DNA of 64,000 nt from JAOPZW01 sp963807305 (GCA_963807305.1 CAWEBN010000002.1:62001-126000); one strand, 5' to 3'; counted from the stretch's first letter, positions 43,048 to 53,794 are shown. Numbers and translations: made by a program. Notes: a model not told the origin generated them from the sequence alone.

Positions 43048-44181
43048 ATGGACCTCGAACTGACCGACGAGCAGCGCTGGCTGAGCGAATCCGTCGAGAC
43101 GCTGCTGGTCCGCGAGTGGCCGGGTGCGGGGGGTGAGGAGGACGCCGGGCGCGACCCCGACGCGCTGTGGCAGGCGCTGGTCGCGTTCGGGGGGCTCAGC
43201 GTCGATCGCGATGAAGGCCTCGGCGCGGTCGAGCTCTGCCTGGTGTCGCGGGCGCTCGGCGCGCACCTCGCGTGCGCGCCGTACGTCGGCAGCGCCGCCC
43301 TGCGGTTCGCCGCGGAGCCGTTGGCGGATCGGCTCCCCGAGGACTACGCGCAGCTCGTCGAGGGCGACGATGCCGTGTCCATCGCACTGCTCGAGCCCGG
43401 ACGGAGATGGGCGGTCTCGGGCGTGCAGACGGCACTCGGGCTGAACGGGCTCCACGGCCGCAAGGTGGCAGTCGAGCATGCCGACTCGGTCGATCGACTG
43501 GCCGTCGTCGCGTCCGTCGCCGGCCGGCCCGGGCTGGTCCTCCTGACCGCAGATGTCCCCGGCGTCGCGGTCACCCCGCAGCCGGCGTTCGACCCGCTGG
43601 TGCCGATGAGCGCGCTCGAGCTTGCCGAGGTCGATGCGCCGGTGGCGGGCGTCGCAGAGGGTCCGGTGGCCGCCGCGCTGCTGCAACGACTCGCCCTCAC
43701 CGGCGGGCTGCTCGCCGCCGCCGAGGCGGTCGGCGCGGCTGGACGGCTCCTGGACGACGCGCGCACCTACGCGACCGAGCGGCGCCAGTTCGGCCGCACG
43801 ATCGGCAGCTACCAGGCGCTGCGCCACATCCTGGCGGACATGTACGTCCGGCAGGCGAGCATGTGGTCGACCGTCCTCTACGCGGCGGCGGCTCTCGACG
43901 ACGACCTGGACGAGGCAGGCCAGACCGCCGCGGTCGCGAAGGCATACGTCTCGCGCTGCGCCCGCGAGGTCGCGCACGGCGCGATGCAGGTCTTCGGAGG
44001 CATCGCCTTCACCGAGGAGCACCCTGCGCACCGCTTCCTGCGCCGGATCGTCGTGCGCGAGCAGCAGTTCGGGGACGCCGCCCATCACGAGCGCGAGATC
44101 GGGCGGGCCCTCGCGGCCGCGGCGGCCGGCAGCCCCCAGCTCGCTGGCGACGGCCGGGCCCCAGCGGTCTCGGTCCACTGA
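43048..44181 (+). CDS. Acyl-CoA dehydrogenase B (partner subunit)
   Basis: A 377-residue acyl-CoA dehydrogenase with a degenerate middle domain and a conserved C-terminal region (ATERRQFGRTIGSYQALRHI, HGAMQVFGGIAFTEEHPAHR). It starts 2 bp after subunit A. The divergence and adjacency fit the non-catalytic or complementary subunit of a heteromeric FadE. It belongs to a five-gene operon with the kinase and MDR reductase that follow. Confidence 0.87.
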   Translation: MDLELTDEQRWLSESVETLLVREWPGAGGEEDAGRDPDALWQALVAFGGLSVDRDEGLGAVELCLVSRALGAHLACAPYVGSAALRFAAEPLADRLPEDYAQLVEGDDAVSIALLEPGRRWAVSGVQTALGLNGLHGRKVAVEHADSVDRLAVVASVAGRPGLVLLTADVPGVAVTPQPAFDPLVPMSALELAEVDAPVAGVAEGPVAAALLQRLALTGGLLAAAEAVGAAGRLLDDARTYATERRQFGRTIGSYQALRHILADMYVRQASMWSTVLYAAAALDDDLDEAGQTAAVAKAYVSRCAREVAHGAMQVFGGIAFTEEHPAHRFLRRIVVREQQFGDAAHHEREIGRALAAAAAGSPQLAGDGRAPAVSVH

Positions 44182-44197
44182 CGGGAGACGACACCGG

Positions 44198-45295
44198 ATG
44201 GCTGAAGAGATCGGCTTCAACGACCCGACCGCCCAGCGCCTTGAGAGGGTGACGACCGGTGCCGACCCGGAGGTCGTCGGCCCGCTGCTGGCCGACGGGC
44301 TGCACGATCCGCGCTGGCTGGGGTGCGATGTCGCCCTGGTGTCCGGCGGCAAGTCGAACCTGACCTATCGCGTGGCCTCGGACGCGGGCGAGGTCATCCT
44401 CCGGCGCCCTCCGCTGGGGCACATCCTTCCGACGGCCCACGACATGCTCCGCGAGTACAGCGTCCTCTCGGCGCTCGACGGCACGGCCGTCCCGGTGCCG
44501 CGGACGCTGTACTTCGGCGGCGCGGACGGGCCACTGAAAGCGCCGTTCTACGTGATGGAGCGGGTCGTGGGGCACATCTGTCGCAACGCCCTCCCCGCCG
44601 GCTACGCCGACGAGCCCGAGCAGCGCCGCGCGATCGGAGAGGGCCTGGTCGACACGCTCGCCGCGCTTCACACCGTCGATCCGACGGCGGTCGGCCTGGC
44701 GGAGTTCGGCCGGCCGGCGGGCTTCATGGAGCGCCAGCTGCGGCGCTGGTCGAAGCAGTGGGAGGCGACGAAGGTCGCCGAGCTGCCGGCGCTCGACGCC
44801 CTGCGCGACGATCTGCGGCGTGGGCTGCCGCCAGAGCGAGAGCACGCGATCGTGCACGGCGACTACAGGCTCGACAACACGATCCTGCACCCGACGCAAC
44901 CGGGTCGGATCGTCGCCGTCCTCGACTGGGAGATGAGCACGCTCGGTGATCCGTTCACCGACTTCGGCGCGCTCCTGGCCTTCTGGAGCGAGGACGCCGA
45001 CCCCGAGGTCCTGCGCGCCGCGCGGATCGTGGCGCCGGTCACGGCCGCGCGGGGCTTCCCGTCGCGGGCGGAGGTCATAGAGCGCTACGCGCGCATGACC
45101 GGATTCGACGTCTCCGACGCCGACTGGTACCAGGCCTTCGCGCTCTTCAAGCTGGCCGTCGTCTGCCAGGGCATCGCCGCACGCCACGCGGGCGGAGCCA
45201 TGCTCGGCTCCGGCTTCGACAACGCCCAGCGGCTGGTGGCACCGCTCGTGGAGGCGGGTCGCCACATGTTCGCCGCCCACGCGCGCGCCGCCTGA
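44198..45295 (+). CDS. APH-family kinase (ACAD10/11-type, possible hydroxyacyl-CoA kinase)
   Basis: A 365-residue aminoglycoside-phosphotransferase-fold protein with GGKSNLTYRV, the catalytic loop HGDYRLDN and the metal motif LDWEMSTLGDP. This subfamily matches the kinase half of ACAD10/11 and LvaA, which phosphorylate 4-hydroxyacyl-CoA so that an acyl-CoA dehydrogenase-like enzyme can remove the phosphate. Its position directly after two such dehydrogenases supports that role. Antibiotic resistance is unlikely. Confidence 0.83.
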   Translation: MAEEIGFNDPTAQRLERVTTGADPEVVGPLLADGLHDPRWLGCDVALVSGGKSNLTYRVASDAGEVILRRPPLGHILPTAHDMLREYSVLSALDGTAVPVPRTLYFGGADGPLKAPFYVMERVVGHICRNALPAGYADEPEQRRAIGEGLVDTLAALHTVDPTAVGLAEFGRPAGFMERQLRRWSKQWEATKVAELPALDALRDDLRRGLPPEREHAIVHGDYRLDNTILHPTQPGRIVAVLDWEMSTLGDPFTDFGALLAFWSEDADPEVLRAARIVAPVTAARGFPSRAEVIERYARMTGFDVSDADWYQAFALFKLAVVCQGIAARHAGGAMLGSGFDNAQRLVAPLVEAGRHMFAAHARAA

Positions 45296-45300
45296 CGACG

Positions 45301-46365
45301 ATGGCGCCGGGCCTCATCCGCGGCCGGGTCGTCCAGCCCGCCCAGTACCCGGCCGGGTCGGTCGGGCCGTCGCACTTCGAGGTGGTCGAGGTTGACGTGC
45401 CACGGCCCGGGCCCGGCGAGGTGCTCGTGCGCAACACCTTCACCTCGGTGGACCCGGGCCTGCGGCTGCGGCTGCGCGAGCAAGGGCCGGCCGGGTACTT
45501 CGGCGAGTTCGCGCTGCACGCCCCGATGGACGGGATCCTCACCGTCGGCGAGGTGGTCGAGTCGCGCGCGGAGGGGTTCCGCCCCGGCGACGTCGTCCGG
45601 CACGCCTCCGGGTGGCGCGACTACGCGAGCGTCGACGCCGACGAGCCCGCCCTGTCGGGGCTCGGCACCCTCACGCGGCTGGACACGTCCGTGGCCGCCG
45701 CCCCGGCGTACCTCGGGCCGCTCGGGGGGATGGGCCTGACGGCGTACGCCGGCCTGATCGACGCCGCGCAGCTGCGCGCGGGCGACGTCGTGTGGGTCTC
45801 GGCCGCCGCCGGCGCGGTCGGCAGCCTCGCCGCGCAGATCGCGAAGCTACGCGGGCACCGGGTCATCGGCAGCGCGGGCTCCGACGAGAAGGTCCGTCAC
45901 CTGCTGGACGACCTGGGCCTCGACGCCGCCTTCAACCACCGCCGCGGGCCCGTCATCGAGTTGCTGCGCGCGGCGGCGCCCGACGGGATCGACGTCTACT
46001 TCGACAGCGTCGGCGGCTCCCACCTCGAAGCCGCGCTCGACTGCCTGCGCCGGTGGGGCCGGGTCGCGCTGTGCGGGGCGCTGTCGGAGTACGAGAGCGA
46101 CGGAGCCACCGCGGGGCCCGGCAACCTGTTCCAGGCCACCGCCAACGACCTCACGCTGCGGGGCTTCCGGGGCAGCAGCCATCTGCACCGCATGGATGAG
46201 GTCGCGCGCGAGCTCGGCGGGTGGCTCGCCGACGGGCGCCTGCGCTACCGCCAGACGATCGTCGACGGCCTCGAGCACTCGCCGGAGGCGCTCGCGCGGA
46301 TGCTCGCCGGCGAGACGATCGGCAAGACGCTCGTGCGCATCGCTTCCGACGCCGCCGCGCAGTGA
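45301..46365 (+). CDS. Zinc-free MDR NADPH oxidoreductase (prostaglandin/enoyl reductase type)
   Basis: A 354-residue MDR protein without zinc ligands, with LGGMGLTAYAGL, VSAAAGAVGSLAAQIAKL and YFDSVGGSHLEAAL, the hallmarks of the PTGR/CurA group. These reduce conjugated double bonds of enones using NADPH. It is 5 bp after the kinase and closes the five-gene operon. Confidence 0.85.
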   Translation: MAPGLIRGRVVQPAQYPAGSVGPSHFEVVEVDVPRPGPGEVLVRNTFTSVDPGLRLRLREQGPAGYFGEFALHAPMDGILTVGEVVESRAEGFRPGDVVRHASGWRDYASVDADEPALSGLGTLTRLDTSVAAAPAYLGPLGGMGLTAYAGLIDAAQLRAGDVVWVSAAAGAVGSLAAQIAKLRGHRVIGSAGSDEKVRHLLDDLGLDAAFNHRRGPVIELLRAAAPDGIDVYFDSVGGSHLEAALDCLRRWGRVALCGALSEYESDGATAGPGNLFQATANDLTLRGFRGSSHLHRMDEVARELGGWLADGRLRYRQTIVDGLEHSPEALARMLAGETIGKTLVRIASDAAAQ

Positions 46366-46399
46366 GCGGGCCGGCTCTGCCGGCGGGCCGGCTGCCGCC

Positions 46400-47632
<1,233 letters not shown>

Positions 47633-47667
47633 TCCGTGCGCTCGTGATCGTGACGGAGGGGCGGACG

Positions 47668-48489
47668 TCAGGCGTGCTTCCAGATCGGGTCGCGCTTCTC
47701 GAGGAAGGCCTGCACGCCCTCCTTGGCGTCCTGGGACTGGTGCGCGACGTTGCACGTCATGCTTTCGAGGGCGATCAGCGTCTCGGTATCGCCATCGAGG
47801 CCGCGGTTGGCCGCGAGCTTCGTGATGCGCATCGTGAACGCGCTCTTGTCGAGCATCGGCGCGATGAAGTCGGCGACGGCCTGGTCGAGCTGGTCGGACG
47901 GCGCCGACACATTGGCCAGACCCCAGTCCTCGCACTCCTTGCCGGACAGCAGCTTGCCCGTGAACAGGAGCTCCTTGGTCTTGCGCAGCCCGATGTAGCG
48001 CGGCAGGCGGTAGATCGGCCCGGCGCCGCCGAACAGCGCGCGGCGGATGTGGAAGTCGCCGATGCGGGCCTCGTCCGCCGCGACGCAGAAGTCGCAGGAG
48101 ATCATGAGCTCGAAGCCGCCGGCGACCGCGTAGCCCTCGACGACCGCGACCGTCGGCTTGCTGAGATTGAACGCGCGATCGAACGTGCGCGCGGAGACCT
48201 GCGCGATCTTCACCGAGTTGTTCGTCGTCCCCAGGAACTCGCTGTCGAGCATGTTGAGGTCGGCGCCGGCGCAGAACGTGTTCCCGCGCCCGCGGATCAG
48301 GACCACGCGGACCTCCGGGTCCTCGTCGGCGCGCTCGAGCGCCGCGCCCAGGCCCGTGAGCAGGTCCCAGTTGACGCAGTTCTTCACCTCGGGGCGATTG
48401 AGCCAGATCGTGGCCACCCCGCCGTCAAGCTCGTACTGAATGACCTCGCCGCCCGTGGCGGTCTCGCTGGCCTGCTCTTGAACGGTCAT
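47668..48489 (-). CDS. Enoyl-CoA hydratase/isomerase
   Basis: A 273-residue crotonase-fold protein with the oxyanion-hole segments GNTFCAGADLNML and YAVAGGFELMISCDF. The second usual catalytic Glu position reads Ala-Leu-Phe-Gly-Gly, so isomerase or other crotonase chemistry is possible. ATG 48489 follows GGAGGAG. An exact regulon box lies 35 bp upstream. First gene of the operon with dehydrogenase C. Confidence 0.88.
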   Translation of the reverse strand: MTVQEQASETATGGEVIQYELDGGVATIWLNRPEVKNCVNWDLLTGLGAALERADEDPEVRVVLIRGRGNTFCAGADLNMLDSEFLGTTNNSVKIAQVSARTFDRAFNLSKPTVAVVEGYAVAGGFELMISCDFCVAADEARIGDFHIRRALFGGAGPIYRLPRYIGLRKTKELLFTGKLLSGKECEDWGLANVSAPSDQLDQAVADFIAPMLDKSAFTMRITKLAANRGLDGDTETLIALESMTCNVAHQSQDAKEGVQAFLEKRDPIWKHA

Positions 48490-48523
48490 GCGCTGCTCCT
48501 CCAATGGTCTCTCTCATTCAAAC

Positions 48524-48536
48524 TGAATTCAAATCA
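48524..48536. promoter_or_regulatory. Regulon box 12 (exact TGAATTCAAATCA)
   Basis: Exact palindrome, 35 bp upstream of the enoyl-CoA hydratase. Confidence 0.72.
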
Positions 48537-48662
48537 TATACACGTCCGTGTCGTTCTGGCAAGCCCTTGGCGGAGGACTCTGGAAAACCGGGCCGCCTGC
48601 GACGGACTCTTGTGCTCTCCGGGGCGAGTGAGGCCACGATGTGCCAGGATGCTCTACAATAT

Positions 48663-48675
48663 TGAAGTCGATTCA
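48663..48675. promoter_or_regulatory. Regulon box 13 (TGAAGTCGATTCA)
   Basis: Two mismatches, 45 bp upstream of the metallo-hydrolase ATG (2 bp before the alternative TTG). Confidence 0.52.
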
Positions 48676-48719
48676 GCTTGTCTGCCGCGAGAGGCGGCGG
48701 GCATGCGGCGCACAACGGC

Positions 48720-49820
48720 ATGGAAGACATCGTTCAGATCCCAGTCCCGCTGCCGCACATCCGATCGGTCAACACCTGGCTGCTGCGCGGCGACCCGCTG
48801 ACCCTGGTGGACACCGGCCCGCACGCCGACGACGCCCTCGCGGCGCTCGAGGCCGGGTTGCGCCGCGCCGGCACGCGGGTCGAGGACGTGGAGCTCGTCC
48901 TGTTGACGCATCATCACCTCGACCACACCGGCCTCGCCGCGACCATCGCCGCCCGCTCGGGCGCCGCGGTGGCCGCGCTCGATCGCGCCGCGGACTACGG
49001 CGAGCGCTACGCGGAGCGCTCCGAAGCAGACCGTCGCTTCTCCCACGCCCTGATGCGACACCACGGGGTGCCGGACGCCGTCGTCGACGGCAACGAGGCG
49101 TTCTGGGACTACATCCGCCGGTCGTCCGATGCCTGGGACACCGACATCCGTCTGAGCGACGGCGAGCGCATCAGTGCCGGCGGGCGCCAGCTTCGCGTGG
49201 TGGCCCGGCCGGGGCACAGCACCACCGACACGATCTTCGTCGACGACCGCGCCGGTCTGGCCTTCGTCGGCGATCACCTGCTGGCCTCCATCTCGTCGAA
49301 CACGGAGATCTATCCCGCGGCCGAGCCCGACGGGACGCGCCCGCGCGCACGGATCGAGTACCTCGACAGCCTGCGGCGGACGGCGTCGATGCCCCTCGAC
49401 CGGCTGTTGAGTGGCCACGGCGACCCGATCACCGCGCACGCCGCGCTCGTCGAAGAGCGCTTTGGCCAGCACCAGCGGCGCTGCGAGCGGATCGTGAAGG
49501 CGCTCGAGGGCGGCCCTGCCACGGCGTATGCGATCACCCGGCGGCTATGGTCGGATCGAACCGTGGCCGAGCAACCGCTGCTGGTCGTCTGGGAGGTGCT
49601 GGGCCACCTGGACCTACTGCTGGACGCCGGCGCCGTCACCGAGCAGGTCACCGACGACGGCTCGCGCCGCGGCCTCGCATCCTTCGCGCTCGCCCCGGCG
49701 CCCGCAACGGCGCCGGCGACCCACCTTCCCGGCTTTCGCTTTCGTGATCCTCGTAACCACGAACCCGCAGGAGGTGGTGGGCATGCACGAGCCGGCCGAC
49801 ACGCTCAGCGACGTCGCTGA
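48720..49820 (+). CDS. Metallo-beta-lactamase-fold hydrolase
   Basis: A 366-residue protein with the binuclear metal motif THHHLDH, a downstream PGHSTTDTI and FVGDHLL, and a C-terminal helical/winged region common in the RNase Z/glyoxalase II-like LACTB2 group. Likely hydrolysis of a thioester or lactone intermediate. The start could also be TTG at 48678, adding 14 residues. Its C-terminal codons overlap the next SDR gene by 38 nt. Confidence 0.82.
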   Translation: MEDIVQIPVPLPHIRSVNTWLLRGDPLTLVDTGPHADDALAALEAGLRRAGTRVEDVELVLLTHHHLDHTGLAATIAARSGAAVAALDRAADYGERYAERSEADRRFSHALMRHHGVPDAVVDGNEAFWDYIRRSSDAWDTDIRLSDGERISAGGRQLRVVARPGHSTTDTIFVDDRAGLAFVGDHLLASISSNTEIYPAAEPDGTRPRARIEYLDSLRRTASMPLDRLLSGHGDPITAHAALVEERFGQHQRRCERIVKALEGGPATAYAITRRLWSDRTVAEQPLLVVWEVLGHLDLLLDAGAVTEQVTDDGSRRGLASFALAPAPATAPATHLPGFRFRDPRNHEPAGGGGHARAGRHAQRRR

Positions 49821-50610
49821 CGACATGGGCAACCTGTTCGACCTGGCGGGGCGGGTCGCGGTGGTCACCGGCGGCACCCGGGGCCTCGGGCTCGCGATGG
49901 CGCATGGCTTCGCCCGCGTCGGCGCCGAGGTCGTGATCGTCAGCCGCAAGCCCGATGCATGCGAGGAGGTGGCCGCAGCACTGCGCGCGGAGGGTGCCAA
50001 GGCGGCGGCGTGCGCGTGCCATGTCGGGCACTGGGACCGTCTCGACGGGCTCGTCGAGGGCGTCTACCGCGACTTCGGTCGCGTCGACGTGCTCGTCAAC
50101 AACGCCGGGGTGTCGCCGCGGTACGGCAAGCTCTCGGAGGTCACCGAGGAGCTGTTCGACAAGGTCGTCAGCGTCAACCTGAAGGGTCCGTTCCGGCTCG
50201 CGGCGCTCGTCGGCGAGCGGATGCTCGAGGCCGGCGGGGGATCGATCATCAACGTCAGCTCCACCGGCGCCGTGCGACCGACGAAGGACATCGTGCCCTA
50301 CGCCGCCGCGAAGGCCGGGGTGAACGCGATGACCGTCGGCCTGGCACACGCCCTGGGACCGACCGTGCGCGTGAACGCGATCATGCCGGGGCCCTTCCTC
50401 ACGTCGATCGCGCGAGAGTGGGACATGGACCTCTTCACGCAGCTCGCGCAGACCTTCCCCCTGCGCCGGGCGGGCGAGGCGGACGAGATCGTCGGCGCGG
50501 CGCTGTACCTCGCGAGCGATGCATCCAGTTACACGACCGGCACGATCCTCACCGTCGACGGCGGGGCCCAATGGAGCATGGCCGGAACCGGTGACCGTCG
50601 CCCAACTTGA
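49783..50610 (+). CDS. Short-chain dehydrogenase/reductase
   Basis: A 275-residue SDR with AVVTGGTRGLGLAMA, VLVNNAGVSPRYG, NVSSTGAV and YAAAK, ending TGTILTVDGG. An N-terminal extension of about 20 residues precedes the Rossmann fold. The ATG is set by AGGAGG 11 bp before it. It is translationally overlapped by the metallo-hydrolase gene. Its stop overlaps the next regulon box. Confidence 0.87.
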   Translation: MHEPADTLSDVADDMGNLFDLAGRVAVVTGGTRGLGLAMAHGFARVGAEVVIVSRKPDACEEVAAALRAEGAKAAACACHVGHWDRLDGLVEGVYRDFGRVDVLVNNAGVSPRYGKLSEVTEELFDKVVSVNLKGPFRLAALVGERMLEAGGGSIINVSSTGAVRPTKDIVPYAAAKAGVNAMTVGLAHALGPTVRVNAIMPGPFLTSIAREWDMDLFTQLAQTFPLRRAGEADEIVGAALYLASDASSYTTGTILTVDGGAQWSMAGTGDRRPT

Positions 50611-50620
50611 ATTCAGCTCA
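50608..50620. promoter_or_regulatory. Regulon box 14 (TGAATTCAGCTCA)
   Basis: One mismatch, 22 bp upstream of the small PHA-partner gene and overlapping the SDR stop codon. Confidence 0.6.
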
Positions 50621-50641
50621 GTTGAGCGCTAACGTCGGCGC

Positions 50642-50953
50642 ATGCCCGCGAACCAGCCGCTCTGGCTCAAGGCCGTGTACCGCCTGGAGCGGGCGATCGG
50701 CGAGCCCGTGGAGGCTGCCGTGCGCACGGACACGTACTTCGACGCCGTCACCAAGATCAACCGCGCTCGGCGCAAGACGCTCGGGATGGTGGAAGGAGTG
50801 TCGCGGCGCGCGTGGCACACGCTCAACCTGCCCGCCGGCACGGACGTCCGCCGGATGCGCGAGCAGATGTCGCGCATGGAGCGCCGCCTCACGCAGCTGA
50901 CCGATGAGGTTGCGGAGGTGGCCGAAGACGGTCGGCGCACGCGGGTCGGGTGA
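50642..50953 (+). CDS. 103-residue coiled-coil protein, possible PHA synthase partner
   Basis: A small helical protein with a C-terminal heptad-like segment (VRRMREQMSRMERRLTQL) directly overlapping the start of a class III PHA synthase gene as TGATG. Class III and IV synthases need a second subunit (PhaE or PhaR) whose C-terminus is a similar helix, but those are much longer. I infer a short partner or granule-associated protein. No direct family match is recognised. Confidence 0.6.
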   Translation: MPANQPLWLKAVYRLERAIGEPVEAAVRTDTYFDAVTKINRARRKTLGMVEGVSRRAWHTLNLPAGTDVRRMREQMSRMERRLTQLTDEVAEVAEDGRRTRVG

Positions 50954-52080
50954 TGGCGCCCACGCTCAACCCCACCGACCTCGTCAGCCGCCTCAACCGT
51001 GACGTGGAGCGCTCGCTGCGGCGCGCGCGCAACGGCGTGCGCTACGTGCGCGGCACGCATCGGCCGAAGCTCGGGGCCACGCCAAAGGAGGTCGTCTGGA
51101 AGCGCGGCAAGGTCGAGCTGTGGCGCTACCACAACGGCGCGGTCCGCTACGGGCCGCCCGTGGTCATCGTGCACAGCCTCGTGAGCCGCAGCTACATCCT
51201 CGACCTGCGCCCCGGCAACAGCCTGGTCGAATACCTCACCGGTGCCGGGCTGGACGTCTTCATGCTCGACTGGGGCGTGCCCGACGAGCTCGACGCCGAC
51301 AACGACCTGGAGCGCTACGTCGACTGGTACATCCCGCGGGCGCTCGCAGCGGTCCGGCGCGAGACGGGCCAGTCCGAGGTGACGCTGGCCGGCTACTGCC
51401 TCGGCGGCGTCATGGCGGCTCTCTACGCCGCGGCGCACGAGGACGCCCCCGTCCGCAACCTGATCCTCATGGCCACCCCGCTCGACTTCGACGAGATGGG
51501 GGCGATGGTCGCGCTGCTGCGCGAGGGCAGGCTGAACCCCGACGAGCTCATCGACGACACGGGCAACGTGCCGGCCGATGCGCTCTACAGCGGCTTCTAC
51601 ATGCTGGCGCCGACGACCGAGGTCGCCCAGAAGGCCACGCTGCTCGAGCATCTCTGGAACGACGAGTTCGTCGAGGGCTTCCAGGCGATGGCGCAGTGGT
51701 CGCGCGACCACGTCCCGTTCCCCGGCGCCGCCTTCCGCCAGCTGACCGAGCTCTTCGTGCGCCAGAACGTGCTGATGACAGGCTCGATGCGGTTGGGCAA
51801 CCGCCGCATCGACCTCGCGAACGCTCGCGGCAACGTCCTCAACGCGATGGCCGAGCGCGACAACGTCGTCCCGCCGTCCGCGGTGGAGCCCATCATGCGC
51901 CTGGTCGGAGACCCGGCGCGGCGGGAGGAGCTGCGGCTGCCCGGCGGGCACGTCACCTTCGGGACCGGCCGAGGGGCGCTGAAGGTGACCATGCCGCGCA
52001 TGGCCGAGTGGATCATCGCCCACTCGGACGAGCTCTCCGACACGAGGAGTGATGATGGAGATACGGCCCGTCCAGCCTGA
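50953..52080 (+). CDS. phaC: Class III-type polyhydroxyalkanoate synthase, PhaC subunit
   Basis: A 375-residue PHA synthase with the modified lipase box GYCLGG (Cys149), Asp303 in ERDNVVPP and His333 in GGHVTFGTG. Length and residue positions match class III PhaC, which polymerises (R)-3-hydroxyacyl-CoA into storage granules. The starter ATG overlaps the previous stop. The hydroxyacyl-CoA pool from the surrounding beta-oxidation genes would be its substrate. Confidence 0.92.
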   Translation: MAPTLNPTDLVSRLNRDVERSLRRARNGVRYVRGTHRPKLGATPKEVVWKRGKVELWRYHNGAVRYGPPVVIVHSLVSRSYILDLRPGNSLVEYLTGAGLDVFMLDWGVPDELDADNDLERYVDWYIPRALAAVRRETGQSEVTLAGYCLGGVMAALYAAAHEDAPVRNLILMATPLDFDEMGAMVALLREGRLNPDELIDDTGNVPADALYSGFYMLAPTTEVAQKATLLEHLWNDEFVEGFQAMAQWSRDHVPFPGAAFRQLTELFVRQNVLMTGSMRLGNRRIDLANARGNVLNAMAERDNVVPPSAVEPIMRLVGDPARREELRLPGGHVTFGTGRGALKVTMPRMAEWIIAHSDELSDTRSDDGDTARPA

Positions 52081-52576
52081 CGATCAGGCGGCATTGATCG
52101 CGTTCTTCCACCGGATGCCCGAGGCCGATCGCACGTTCTTCAAGGAGGACGTCGACGATCCCGACGTGGTCACGAGCTGGGCACGGCCCGGTGGCGCTCG
52201 CGTGATCGCCGTGGAGGGCGGCGAGGTCCTGGGATCTGTCGCGGTCGTCCCGCTGCACGGCTGGTCGAGCCACGTCGGCGAGGTGCGGCTCGTGGTCGAT
52301 CCCGAGCGCCGCGGGCGCGGCATCGGGCGCGCGCTGGCACAGCGGGCCGTGCTCGAGGCGATGGAGATGTCGCTGGCGAAGCTCGTCGTCGACGTCATCG
52401 CCGAGCAGGAGTCGCTGATCGGGATGTTCCGCGCGCTCGGGTTCGAAGCCGAGGCCCTGCTCGTCGACCACGTCCGCGATCGCTCCGGCGAGCTGCGCGA
52501 CCTGCTCGTGCTGGCGAACTCCGTCGAAAGCCAGTTCGCGTCGATGTCCGCCGCCGGGATCGTGGACAGCCTGTGA
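52055..52576 (+). CDS. GNAT-family N-acetyltransferase
   Basis: A 173-residue acetyltransferase with the acetyl-CoA motif VVDPERRGRGIGRALA. The N-terminus overlaps the end of phaC by 26 nt. ATG 52055 is favoured over 52052 or GTG 52049 by its spacing from GAGGAG. The C-terminal half (RDRSGELRDLLVLA) resembles GNATs that modify small molecules. Its role in the PHA operon is unclear. Confidence 0.8.
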   Translation: MEIRPVQPDDQAALIAFFHRMPEADRTFFKEDVDDPDVVTSWARPGGARVIAVEGGEVLGSVAVVPLHGWSSHVGEVRLVVDPERRGRGIGRALAQRAVLEAMEMSLAKLVVDVIAEQESLIGMFRALGFEAEALLVDHVRDRSGELRDLLVLANSVESQFASMSAAGIVDSL

Positions 52577-52685
52577 CGGCTGCCGACAACCCCGCGACGG
52601 AGGGCGATAAACGCCACTTGTTGAACCGAGTTCTGGTAGTGTTGCGGACCGGGTTCAGCCGGTGCTGGGTAGGGAGGAGGACACG

Positions 52686-52982
52686 GTGGCGGCGGTTTCG
52701 GAAGGAGCCGAGACAGAGATCTTGGCCTTGATCGGGAAGGTGCTGGGGGGCGCCGACCAGGCACGATCGCTGCTGGGCTCGGCGCTGCCGGCCTGGGGCG
52801 GAGCCGAGGCGTGCATCGATGCCTATGAGGACGGCATCCGTGCCGCCACGGAGTTCCAGCTCACCCTCGCACGGGCACTCGACGTCGAGCCGGCGCGCTC
52901 GCTCGCCGCCACCTACGTGAACCTGACGCGCGATCTCGTCGCCGCCCAGGTCTCGAGCGCCCGCTGGCTGTTCGACGTATGA
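52686..52982 (+). CDS. Phasin-like helical protein 1
   Basis: A 98-residue all-helical protein ending in YVNLTRDLVAAQVSSARWLF. The segment RDLVA near the C-terminus is shared with the second phasin-like protein at 56.3 kb. Context behind phaC suggests binding to PHA granules. GTG start behind GGGAGGAGG. A poor box-like sequence upstream (52622) was not accepted. Confidence 0.6.
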   Translation: MAAVSEGAETEILALIGKVLGGADQARSLLGSALPAWGGAEACIDAYEDGIRAATEFQLTLARALDVEPARSLAATYVNLTRDLVAAQVSSARWLFDV

Positions 52983-53794
52983 GCCAGGGCGCGGGCACGG
53001 CGACGGCGTCCGACCGCCGGACGGAGCTCCACTGGGAGAGCGTCGGCGACGGCCCGCCCGTGCTGCTGATCATGGGCCTCGGGCTGAGCGGCGGGGCGTG
53101 GTGGCGGACCGTCCCCGTGCTCGCGCGTTCGCTGCGGGTCATCACCTTCGACGCCCGCGGCATCGGCCGTTCTTCGTCCGTGCGCCACAACTACAGCGTC
53201 GAGGCCATGGCCGACGACGCCGTCAGCGTCCTGGACGGCGTCGGCCTCGATCGCGCGCACGTCTACGGCTTCTCGATGGGCGGCATGGTCGCGCAGAGCC
53301 TCGCGCTGCGCCATCCGGACCGCATCCAGTCGCTCGTGCTGGGGGCGACCCACGCCGGCGGTCGCCGCGCGGTGCTGCCCGACCAGGACGTTATGGCGTT
53401 CTTCAACCGGCGCTTGACGATGGAGACCGAGGAGGCAGCCTGGGCATCAGTCGCCTACAACTACGGGCCGCGCTGCCGTGACCACGGCGTCGACCGCATC
53501 GCCGAGGACATCGAGCGGCGCCTCGAGCACCCGTTCAACCGGGGCGCGTACAGGGCCCAGCTCTACGCGGCGGCGATGCACAACTGCCACGGGCGACTGC
53601 GCCGCATCGGCGTGCCGACGATGGTCGTCCACGGCGCGCACGATCGAATCATCCCCGTCTCCAACGCGCGCATGATGGCGGAGAGCCTCCCGGACAGTCG
53701 GCTGCGGATCCTCGAGGAGTCGGGCCATCTCTACGCGACCGAGGAGCCTCAGGTCGACGAGGAGATCGCCACCTTCCTCGCAGGGAGGTCCTGA
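52979..53794 (+). CDS. Alpha/beta hydrolase
   Basis: A 271-residue hydrolase with IMGLGLSGGAWW, elbow YGFSMGGMVAQ and terminal EESGHLYATEEP. The start overlaps the phasin-like gene by 4 nt. It closely resembles the minus-strand hydrolase at 55.35-56.19 kb, with similar DRVRSLVLGAT-type segments. PHA or thioester hydrolysis is possible from context only. Confidence 0.83.
   Translation: MSQGAGTATASDRRTELHWESVGDGPPVLLIMGLGLSGGAWWRTVPVLARSLRVITFDARGIGRSSSVRHNYSVEAMADDAVSVLDGVGLDRAHVYGFSMGGMVAQSLALRHPDRIQSLVLGATHAGGRRAVLPDQDVMAFFNRRLTMETEEAAWASVAYNYGPRCRDHGVDRIAEDIERRLEHPFNRGAYRAQLYAAAMHNCHGRLRRIGVPTMVVHGAHDRIIPVSNARMMAESLPDSRLRILEESGHLYATEEPQVDEEIATFLAGRS

Noticed and set aside
44198..45295. Aminoglycoside resistance gene
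   Set aside because: The fold is APH-like, but sequence details and operon context match the ACAD10/11-type acyl-CoA kinase group.
52622..52634. TGAACCGAGTTCT upstream of phasin-like protein 1
   Set aside because: Four mismatches to the operator; too weak to call, though the position is suitable.
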